NCBI GenBank assembly: GCA_030549495.1
Contig: JAUIRK010000157.1
Span: forward strand, 303,001 to 367,000
Direction of reading: 5' to 3'
Source: Nectonema munidae
Taxonomy: Eukaryota > Nematomorpha > Nectonematoida > Nectonematidae
DNA length: 64,000 nt
The translations under genes and the position numbers were made by a program. The notes below the pieces were generated by a model. That model did not search any database. It was given only the letters and a program-made list of their open reading frames with translations, and was not told where the DNA came from. Below, one piece after another: positions 33,301 through 45,300 of the stretch; within the stretch, counting starts at the first letter, position 1, and every line of letters begins with the position of its first letter.

Positions 33301-36300
33301 TATTCTTGTCTTAGGTTGATTGTCGAGTTATGAGCCATTTGAAAAAACTTAAAGAAAACATGTAATTAAAGAACTCATATAAAAAGAGATATGTCTCTTA
33401 GTTTCATTAGTTGCATATTAAAAAAAAGATATGAAAAGAATATTTTGATTATTATTGGATGAGGAGGTCTCTTTGCAAGCGCAATTACTAAGAGATGGTT
33501 ACAATTGTGTTAGAGCCATTCAGAAGGAGTTCAATGTGATTTTAGACATCGACATAATTATTTCAAGAAATAATTTAAAGTTAGAGCAAGATCGATACAT
33601 TGCGATTTTAGTACAAAAGAAAATTTAGATCTAGATTCTTCTAGATCTACTAGTTTCTTCTTCTTGGTCTTCTTCCTCTTCCTCTTCTTCTTCTTTTTCT
33701 TCTTCTTAACTTATGTTGAAAAAGTCTCATATAGTCGAGTATTCTTTTTAATAAAGGTGTGTCATATTATCACATACTAACTTCAATATGTATTTTTTAT
33801 TTTTAATACTTTAAAAAAACGTGTGTTCATGCATTTTGTGTTTTTATTGACTTGCCTATGCCGTTTGAATTTATCTTAGGCCCTCTAGGCCGGGCAGTTT
33901 TGAAAGAACTGTTATAAACTCTTGTCGGGACTTAAATGTAGTACATAGGTCCATACAAGCCTTACAAATTGAGGTAACTCAATTAAAACACCAAAGTCGC
34001 CTTTACTTTACCTTAGAAATCTGATAGAGTACTCTCACTAATCTTTTTGACAGCCATAGTGTCTCTAAATTAAGTTTCAATTATATTAAGTCTACCATAG
34101 ATTTAGTACATCACAGTGACAATAAATGTTCCCATTACCAAAATAAGAATGTATCAACATATAAGTGTGTCCTTCGACAAACTTTTCATATTCTCCCTGG
34201 ATATCCTAAATTTTATGCTGGACCATGGAGCAGATGGACTCCGTTTCTAAAACCTGGTTGGTTGGTTGGTTGGCATATATCAAAGCACTTTCAGCTATAT
34301 GCTCGCATTGTGCTTAAGATAGATATTCACAGTTTTTGTGAATTTGTTTTTAAGAGTTGGGAGCCTTGGGGATCGAACCCTGACCTTCAACTTTTAAGCT
34401 GAGAGGTACACCCTAACAACCATTGAGGATAAAACCTGGATTAAACAATAAATGTGGCTAACTCATTTAAAATTGCTATAGATCCAAAGTGTATATAAAA
34501 TACAAAAATGTGACACAAATTTATGAAAGATGAAGAAAATATTTAACCAAAAATAACTTTTCTAAGCATATTTAACCAAAAATGCTTAGAAAAGTTGATG
34601 GTTCATAATATCCAAATGATCTCATAAAAATTATAAAACTTATACTAATAACATATCAAAATACATCTACCGAAGCAAAAGATTACTTAGAAATACATTT
34701 CTAATAGCTATTATAAATATCTGACTCATAAATTTGATTCTTTTTGAATTGTTTGATGGAAATTTTTATATTCGTATTTGGGTGTTTTTTGGTTATTTCT
34801 ATGAGAATTATAGTGAAATGGATTCTTGAAAATTTGTATTTTTAGATGTTGAAGAGTAAAATTTATTTCTCCAAAATGTCCACTGACTTTAAAAACTGAG
34901 TTGATTTATATTCAATTATACATCTACAAATCAACTGCATATTCGTTTTTTTGTTTGAAGATTTAATTATGAACTTACGTGAATCTGAAATTTTAAGTTT
35001 TCGACCAGTAGGAGAGCGAAGTAGAAATACGATTTTGCACGTGTGCTCGTCAAAAGGAAAGTGTACGAGACTTATACTGCAGCGAGATTGAATCAGAAAG
35101 CGCTTTTTACAGAACACTTCACCATTTTTCGAAATCAGAAGAAAATCGTCTTTTGTGAGCTTTAACATGTTCTCTTCTTTAGCACTTAAATAAATGTTTT
35201 TTTAGTCTAAAATATGTATTTTATCTGATCATCTTTTCTTCTTTGCATTATGTATGTGCAAAGCAACATTACAAAAAGTGAATGAAAATAGCTGTTAGAT
35301 ATATCTGTTAGAAATTATTGGAGATAAGTTTAAGTTTTTACTTCTAATTAATTTATGTTCAAATAAAACAAATTATTTTTTTTTGCAAAATAGTGTTATG
35401 CTAGTTTTAACCACGCATCGCTTCTACTCAAAGACAAAAATTAGTATATTTGTTTATTTTTTATTAAATAATAGACATTTTATCATTAAAATTTGTAAAA
35501 CATTTGAATAATACCAAGGGCGCATACAGTGGGTGCTGTATAAAATTACTGGGAAAATGGAAAAAACGAGCGTATAAACCGTAAAAAGATGGATGTGGCT
35601 CTGAACACACGATCCTTAATTAAGGGCAGGTTTAAAACTACACTTTATTATGCTCACTAGTTTATCAGACAACTCATGGCCTAGAATACTTTTGAAAAAT
35701 TTAATAAACGCTTCTTTTTCAAGTATAAACTCTTTTTTTATTTTGAAGTTTTTTTTCTTAAAAATGTGCGTTATCATTCAGCATTGATTTGTTTGAAATG
35801 TGAATTTAATTCAAAACAAAGTTGTTATAAAAGGGAAATGAATAGACTTCCCCAACCATTATTATTTTGCGTTATATATCCGTTATCCTCACCTTACACA
35901 ACCAAACCTAGTCCATCAAAACGTTGCCTCTAAGTGTATCTTTTTATGATCTTCATAATTATATGCTCTGTTGAATTGGGATATGATGCCATTAGTTGTT
36001 TTTTGTTTTTCAGAAGCTTCGCTTTCATCTTTATTTTGTTTTTAGCTTATTTTTTTCTAACTCAAAATATTAAATCTCTATATGGGATCGTTCATTTTCA
36101 CTTAATTACAATGAGGGTAAACATTCTTCCTTTATAAAGTAAGAAAATAATAAGTTAAAAAATCATTTTATGAACGAAGACATCAAAGTTAAATTGGAAA
36201 GTTCTCCATATGTAATTTGGTTTCTATAAACTAGTGATCTTCAACCTTTTATATGTTATCCACCCATGGAATACTAAGAAATATGAGGGCCATACTAGAA

Positions 36301-39300
36301 GTGTTTTGAGATTAAATTTTTTACATTATAAAGATTTCATGTATCTGAAAGCATAGAAACACACACACACTTCAAAAATTATGAACTCTCTTAATACAGT
36401 TTTCAGACAAAACATCGGAAGATAAAATATCAATAATAAAAATGTATATGAATATAATTTCAACAAGTTACTATCAAAGGAGTGACAAATCAAAAAAGAG
36501 TGACAAAATACGGAAATTCAAAGGAGTGACATGAAAAACTTGAAAGATAGTAAAAATAAAATAAATTGAAAATTATTAAACCTTATTTATCCAAGCGTTT
36601 TCGCCCTGGCTAGTATATTTGTAAAACAATATAAAATAAAGATATAAAATTTTTATTTCAAGATTCCCATTTATAATTGTAATACCTTTGATAAAGATAT
36701 TCGTGTCGAAAACCTTTGTGATAAATAAAGATTTTAAAATGTCGTCTTAATAATTTTTTTACCACCTTTCATTCAAGTTATTTAATGGGGACATTCGTCA
36801 AGCAGCCTATTTTCAAATATGAACAACTATCTAACTAATTAATCAACTTAGTGACCAACTAACCAACCAGCTCACTAAACAACTTTATGAACTTTATATT
36901 TTAATTAAATTATATTTTAATAAAGGAAAGGAAGAGATGTTGTAATCCTCTTCCAGGTTTTTCGCTAAAAGGAGAAATTTGCGGTGGAAGCTTTTATACA
37001 TTTACTTTTTCTCTTGTGTTTATCACTTTTTTCGGTTTTCTCGTGTTTATTCAACTCCAGTCCTTCTCTAAAAACGCGAGCAGATAAGTGATTCAAAACA
37101 GCCTTCATCTCTTCTTCATCTTCAGCTTCAGAATTTGATCGGAAAAATCATCCGGGCGTTCCAGAGGAGGCTGGATGATCTACCAGATCAATTTCATCAT
37201 ATGTGACTTTTTCAAAATCTATTAATTCACATATTTTTTCACTAGTTAATTTATAAAAAAAAAAAGTATTTATTTAAACCCTCCAAATTTGATAACTTTT
37301 TTCTATTTATTAATCTTTTCTCCCAAAAGGATTTGAAAAATATTATACAAAAAAAATTTGTTGGTGTTTCATAAAATAAAAGATATAGGCGTTAAAATAA
37401 TTGTTTTAAAGAATAACTATACGAAAAAAAAATGGAAAAAACATAAAAACGAAAAATTATCTTACCCTGCCTTTTTAGACACATAATCAAATTGTGATCA
37501 ACAAAGAGAAAATAAGCCTTGAAGAAAGAAAGAAACAAAAGAAATATCGAATCAGCTACTATAAAATGAAGAAACACTAAACAAAAATTTAAATCAATAA
37601 TAAGCAATGGTACATGCCACCAACGCATGATATGACCATGAAAGTAAAAGTCACGTTTGTCCCCTTTCGCGGGGAAACGGTAGTATAATTTGTTCTGTCA
37701 CTTAAATATAACTTTTGAATTCTTTTCTGAATTCATTAAAAAACTCATACTATGGCTCAGATGTTGCAAATATTTTCAAGTCTTCACACGCTCTTTTTTT
37801 TAGTAATAGTCCACCACTGTAATGTCAACAAGGATACCAAAGAAGAGGTTTCTTTAGTTTTTTTTAAATGCTCGGTTAAATGTTCGGTGTTAACTTGTGT
37901 CAAAGACCATTATTATTATAAGCTCTTTGAAATTCCATTCTTCGCATGAATACACACATGAAGAACTTGATAATGCCTTTTATCAAGTATTTTAACCATG
38001 TTATTATTTGAAACAATAAAAAGCATTCTCATAGATTTATTAAGTTTCATGTTGTCCATGACTCGTTTCTTTTGCTTGCGATTTTTTCTATAACTTCAAC
38101 TTTGTATTTATAAGCCCGGTAAGGATGAATATTTTTTGAAACTTTTTTCCATCAATTGCTTCAATTTTTATTTGCATTTTATTTTCAATAAATGCATTTT
38201 TTTTCTTTTGAGCCTTTTTTTATTTATTAAAAAACTTCAAATATCAATATTTCTATATGAAGCCTCTTTTCTATCTTCAATCATTTTTTTCAAAAACATC
38301 ATCATCAATTTCATTTTTTTTCAAAATCAGTTTATCTAAATTTCACATCTTCTAGCTTTTTCAAAACATCCAGTGGTCAAAAAGGAATTATTATTTTTTA
38401 TTTTAGCATATTCAGATGAAAAATGCAACACTTTTTGGTAAATAATGTTATTACTTATTAGCTATTGTATGTATGTTTTCTTTTTGATAGTGCTTTTTTA
38501 TTTCTTCAGCAACCATTTTTGAACTAAGCATACTGATCATCTTTGATTGTTTCGAAGAAACTTGATTTCTTAACTTATTCATTGACTTAATAGCATAACA
38601 AAACTTGTAAGAACTTAGGAAGTTTACAGCTTTTAGTTTTTAAGTGTTCAGGCACAGGAAAATCATTTAGCAAAGAAAACACATTGTTAAAATGTCGAGT
38701 TGTAGAAGGCATGAAAAAGATAACAATTTTTTAAAAAAGGGGAAACGAAAAATTAAGAAACATATAACTTTTTATACTTTAGTGTTTTACGTAAAATATA
38801 TAAATCAAGAAATCTGAAATATAAGTCATTTTTCATTTGGAAAACTTGAAAAAATACAAATTAAAAATTAACGTCATCTACAACAAAAATTTTTTCACTT
38901 AATTTTGAATTTTTTACTTGTGCAACACCTAAATCTTGGAATTCTAAAGTGAAATTTAGAAATGCCTTTTTTTAGATCAATAGACAACACCATAAAAAGT
39001 AAGAGGTAAATTAAGACACTGATATATTATCGTACCAAACTCAAAATTTAATGGCCAATTTCAACCAGGAAACCCAATAGTTTGGTATGAAGATGTTATA
39101 ATTTACAATTGAGAAGGTATGTCTATCTAAAAGAATACGAATCAATAAATGCAAAAGTAAAGCATATAACATTTTTATATCATTCCAAACTTTGATATGC
39201 ACAAATAAATCCTATGTATCGGAAAGTCGACAGAATTACTATCGGGCGAAACTTGGAACAGCCTCTAACTCTGCCGTTATGTGAGATTATTATTCTCTTC

Positions 39301-42300
39301 TTAAATGCATGTGCTAGCAAAAAATATTACTGTAAACATTGTGTTAATATTGTCTTACCTGTTTAAAATTACTAAGTGAGGAGTCCAAATTTTGTCAACA
39401 GCTGTACTAACACTTTGAGGGTTTGTGTCATTCCACGTGAGTCTCTTGTCTGTCCAACCCTTTATAACAAAAATTGTCTAGATTTAATCTGTGTAATCAA
39501 TAGGAACAACGATTTTGGAGAAAAACAAATTGTAATAGTAAGGTAAATAATAAATGTAGACGTAGCTTAGACTACTTTCATCTAAAGGGCACATCTTGTG
39601 CAGCTTGTATTGATCTAAGAGTAGGGAAGTTGGAATGCTGCTGGTATACATCATACCCACGCCTCTTTTACCTTCCCAATCAAATCAAAATTAATATCAA
39701 GATAAACTGTTATCCTTTCTTTGCACTTCATATTTCATTTTATTTTTAGGTAGGGTTGCAAGATATCTCGGTTTTCCGGGATTGTCGCCAACGGTATCCC
39801 CGAGAATTTAGAAGAATCCTGGTTTTTCATTGACTAATCTTATATGTCCAAAAAAAGAGTCAAAAAAGGCTTTCAAATGTGATTGTTTATCTCTCTTTTA
39901 GTATAAAGTCTCATCTTTTACCTTCAAAGTATTCTTCAATTTTTGTAAGGAATAAAAATTTTGTTTTTGTGACTTTCCTATTATCTTTGTCGCGGCGTGA
40001 TGGTGTAAAAATCTGACAATCCTAGTTCTAGGTCAACTGCCCGACAAACAACTCCACGAGTAGGTCAACTGCCTGAGCGACAACTGACCGATAATTGTAA
40101 TTTTTTAAATTAGACAAAAAGGATATCATTAAAGTGTTTACCAATTTCGTTGAATGCGTGAACAATTCCAATTTTTTTTATCATTATACGTAGTTATAAT
40201 TTATTATGTAGAGACAAATGATAATTCTGCTAAAATATTCAAGATTCATACTCTTGTCCATTTTTTACTTCTTTTTCTTAAAAATGATGTAATTTTTTTG
40301 TTACCTTTTTTTCAAACTTTTATTATGTTTTTCCTAATTTCTTATTTTAGTTAGTTTTTTTTAACCTTTTTACCATAAAAAGCTTATTTAATTTGTTTAC
40401 CTAAGTTGAACTTAATTCCAAAAAAATTAATAGATTTTAACAAACTTTTAAATTTTCCTAAAAAAAGTTTTTAAATTTAACCAGCTTTCCATCTGGTAGT
40501 TGTCCGTCAGATAGTTTTTCTCGTAGCCAATATTCTTTCCCATATATATTTTTTGGCAAGATTAGAATTATCGATATGAATAGTTCGATTAAGTCGACGA
40601 AACTATTGTAAAAGTTTCTAAGTTAATTTTTTTCTGAAAATTAGATTTTTATTGGAAGATGAGACCCGTCTGTATTGGGATAAATGTTCTGAAAATTTTT
40701 GAAGATAATAGGTGACAAAAAAGAACAGTAAACTTAATCGTAACAGAATAAAGATAGCACGATAGATGGGGTAAAAGAATCATAGCAGAATATTGCTGGG
40801 CATGTAAATATATTGATTAGAGAAAACTTATAATATAGATATAATCCCGTTTCATTAAAAAAAAGATATTATATTAACATAATCCTAAAATGATTCTATA
40901 GTAAATATTGTAAAGATGAAAAGATTTTTAACAACCCATAGTCATATATTTTTAGGTCATTGTGGTATTGAAAATACTTGCTCGAATTGGCCTTTGCACG
41001 AAAACATCATCACAATAACAATCAAAATGTGATCATTAAAATTAGTTTTTGATTTGTAGAAACGGTACTCAAACATAACTATTTAGTGACAAAATCAAAG
41101 ATTGAGATTTAAAAAGAAGCAAATTTATATTCTCTATTTAAATTCTTATTTTGCAAAAAGAAAAGAAAAAGTATTGGAATTTTCAACAATTATTGTCGTT
41201 ATCAAGAAAGGTTTGGCCCAGGAGTCGAACATCTTTTATAGGCTACGCGTCAAATATAGTCCTTTCTGTTTATGATATGCTAAAAAGTTTTTAAATCTTA
41301 AAATTGAAATATATATATTTGTAATTAAGAAGAATTTATAATTATTCAAAAAAATTAATTTTTTCGTTATTTATGTCAGTGGTTTTCAACCTTTTTCAAC
41401 AAAGTGCCAAATCATGAAAGAACATTGCATTAGAGTGCCGCCCCAAAAGTATAAAATCTATTTTTATAAAAAGCTTGCTTTAATTTACTCTGAAATATTA
41501 TTCTGATTACTTACACTGAAATCAAATTGCTCCATATATACCATATAATTAATGAATCATATTATTCATAATCAATAAATTTGAGAAAATTTGACTGTTT
41601 TGATATGATATTGTTAGCCTGTTTTTCCTGTAACTTTGCTATATATGTGGGCCGCAAAACAAGATATTGAGGGCCACATGGGGCGGTTGAGAACCACTTA
41701 TTTATGTAAAACTGCCAAAGACGGCTTTTACTAGTCTTAGGTTTTCTCGGTATCATCTCAAAAAAAATTCAGTAAATTTTAGAATGGAAAAACATCAAGG
41801 CGCCATTATTATTTATTCAATAAGTCAGCGCTTCGCTACCTCTAATACCCATCTTCAAACTGTCTTTAGTTGACGTAGTGTAAAAGAAACAATTGAATGA
41901 TTTCTTGTCATTTGTTCACCCATTCTTCTACACTACGTGAACTAAAGACAGTTTGAAGATTGTCATAATCTAAATCTTTCTTGATAAAGACTTTGACGGT
42001 TGGAAAATTCGTAAAAAATTTTTTTGTGAAAGTCGAATATGAAAATTTAAAAAAATAATAGTAAATTTTTTTACATTGCACTTACAATTTTTGCTATGAT
42101 TTGTAGTTGCAGGTCCTGTTGGTCAACATTCTAAAAAACAAATTGATAAATATAATATAAAGTTTTTCAAAACATATTAAAAATCTTTAGGGTAAGATTA
42201 ATGTTGCTTTTTTGCAGATTATTATTTTCTGTACTATTTATATATTAAACTTTAAGACTAAAATTTTTTTTTCTTCCAGATGAAAAACTTAAAAGAAACT

Positions 42301-45300
42301 TAAATTAAAAATAGACTAAATTTATATGTAAATTATAACAAATAAAAAATTAATAATTAGTGATATTTAATATTTTTAACCCAGTTTCGACGAGAATAAT
42401 GAGACAATTTCTAATATAAAGCAGAAGATTTGTATTAAAAAGTATTATAAACACAGACGTTCTTATTTCTGTAAAGGCGACCTATGTCAATTCTCCTTCC
42501 TAATCGTTTATAGCGGACAGAAAATAGCCTCTGCTTATTTATTTTTCACTTACAATTTATCCTTGTTATTATGCAAACTGCTTCTTTTAAATAAACTTAT
42601 TTCTCTCTCTTTATTCTAGTTTATTCATTGTCATTAAAGCCTAATATATTTATATGCCAACTTGTCTTGTGGCCGAATTGACCTGCTTTCTGAAAATTGT
42701 ATCCCAACACATAAAATTTCACCAGCAAAAAATGCTACCACCAAAATTTTCACTATAGAAAATTAACAATCCCTCCTTACATTATTCCTTTATAAAAATT
42801 TAAAGACTAGCTGTTCATTAATTCCATGTTTAAAATGTTTTCCAATTTTTTCTATTTTGAAAAACATTAAATTTTTAAATATTATCCTATATTGTTTTGT
42901 TGCTATTTTAAACCAGTTGTACGTTATGTTTTTCCTGAGCGGGCGACTTTTAAACAGTAAAGCATCAGTTAAGGCACGTTACCATAAAATTACAAAATCT
43001 AATATAAATAAGTTATTGGCTTAAAATTAAAAAATAAATAATCAATTTATTTCTATTATGTGAAAATTGGCATTTTAATTTGTGAATTTTTGATCATTCG
43101 TAGATTTGACTTTTATGGCAGAAAGTCAAAGCTGACTTTTCAAATTTTCATTTGAAAAATAGCTTCGTAATCTGTTTTTAGTGAATTTTATTTTTAAAAA
43201 AAAATTTTTTTTTCAGCATGTAATTTAAATTTGGATAACTTCAATTATATATCAGATTGGAGATATATTAGCTCCAAAAGTTTATCTTAGCTCGAATTTT
43301 TAAAATGTGAACATATAAAGATTATGGTAACAAGGGCTTCCACAGAAAAAAACGAAGGGAGGGGGGGGGCAAAAATTTTCAAATGGAGGAGGGGGGCAAA
43401 AATGTTAGTATGATTGAGTTGTTAAATAAAACCACTTAGTTTCCTGCAGTGCAAAAAACTATTCTTATTGCACTGACTTTGCCTGCAACAACATGAAGAA
43501 TGGAGAGGTCTTTTAGCACAATGCGCAAGGTTAAAACTTAGCTGAGATCAAGAATGAGTGATGAACGTCTTTCCTGCCTTTGCATGCTTGCTTAGTCTCC
43601 GTCGTAATAAAATAAATAACCCCACTTACAGAGTTAAAGAACAAAGTGATTGATAATTTTGATAAAAACCCTCGACGAATCCAATTCTGCTAATAAACGT
43701 ATATTTTTCCCCACTTAATTCTGGGGGGAGGGGGGCAAATGCCCTCTCCTTGGCCCCTACTACAGATGCTAAAAATCATAAGATCTATATTTTTCATATA
43801 GTTTTTAAAATATAAGTGCCAAGGAAACAAACTTGAGATTTCCTTTAGTAAACTTTTCGTGGGTGCGAAGTTTCAGATGGAATTTTTATCCGAAAACTAC
43901 AAGACCTATTTGCACAAGTGGGCCAATAAGAAAATCAAAGCATGTTAATAATGTAAATGAAGCATTTATTTAAAAAATCTTTTGTCAGATAGGTAACGTT
44001 TCATAAAGTTGATGATTGTATAAATAAATATATTTATTCATTGAAAACAGACATTTTATTTGTTAAAAAAACAAAGAAACATAATTGCAAAATATCTTAT
44101 TTTTGCTCCACTGTTATTCATTCTTTTTTATCTATCTTTAAAACTCACGTTAAATTGGACTCAAAAGCATTGAACCATCTTACGCTCTTGATCAATTAAA
44201 TACAAAAAAAGACAAAAAATTTTACTATTTCAGATGGATGTAGAATTTCAATTTGTAGTCGCACTCCATCAAATCCGGTGTAATCAAAGTCATAGGCTAG
44301 TTGATCTTGTATTAACGTTTGTATCAATTTCGTTCTTTCCGATGAATAAGGTTTGCTTTCTAAATCATTCAAATTTATATTCAAATGAAACTACTTTTAC
44401 TTCGTATATTGGAAAATATAATGAAAAATGATATAAGAATTAGTATGGGTTGAGTAGAGAGATCTTAGTACCGTTTAGGACGCAAGTGTCGCTAATTAGG
44501 TCAACACTCATTGTTCATTCGGTATAAAGTTCCATTTAAAAATTTAAATGACCAACTTCATTTTTTGCTTGGATTAACTAATATGATCCCAGAAAAAGCA
44601 GACGCCATTTAGTAATTTGATATGAAAGTACTTGAGAATCCAGAAATCGCCTGCGTCATATCAAATGGGTTGAACTCTCAAGCACATTTCAGTATATCAA
44701 TTTATACTTCAGCCAAAATGCCCGATTTTAACCTCGTGACCACGGCTTAGGGCGCCATGCTCTAAATCTGTAATGAAAATAATGAATCACATGATTATGA
44801 AACATGGAAGATTTTCCTCGCGTCCTTCGCATGCATTCTGCATTACTAAAGAAGTAACTTTAAAAACATACTAAGCATCAAGAGTTAGTAAATTGGCAAT
44901 AGAAGGACGCAGTGGCCCTTTTTGTGTCAAGCAAAATATTCGAACTCAATTTATTCGATATAAGGCTAATATGTATTTTAGCATTTTTTCGTGTGTGTCC
45001 AAATTTCATAATTATATTTTAGCAGAAAAAGCTTTTCATTGTTAAATTTAATGTTTTATTTCGATTTATTACATAAAAATTTCTACGAGTAAACAGGTTA
45101 CTTCTATATTGTTGCTGTAAATAAAAATGATTCATTACATTGTGTAAACTTATTTATTATTAACATCCTTTTTAATGTTGGACCGAATCATTTTGATTTT
45201 ACTCTATTTAAAATAAAAATTCTTTCTATGATTTGCTTTATCTTCATTTTGGAACTTTTTGAGTACACGTTTAACGCCATCTATAGATTTTCCCTAACTC

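Noticed and set aside
34310-34429. A functional tRNA gene on the minus strand
   Set aside because: The B box is perfect but there is no acceptor-stem pairing; the tail and target duplication show a tRNA-derived SINE.
37392-37628. Minus-strand frame MRWWHVPLLI... as a secreted or membrane exon
   Set aside because: Hydrophobic with a possible donor, but composition matches AT-rich noise and it does not fit the receptor's phases.
41562-41756. Minus-strand 64-codon frame
   Set aside because: Most of it lies within the hAT MITE (41377-41699) and runs through its terminus and target duplication.
44569-44680. Possible further TTAA-type MITE (GCAGACGCC ... CAAATGGGTTGAA)
   Set aside because: Short inverted blocks and the GCAGACG motif are present, but no matching TTAA flanks or complete ends.
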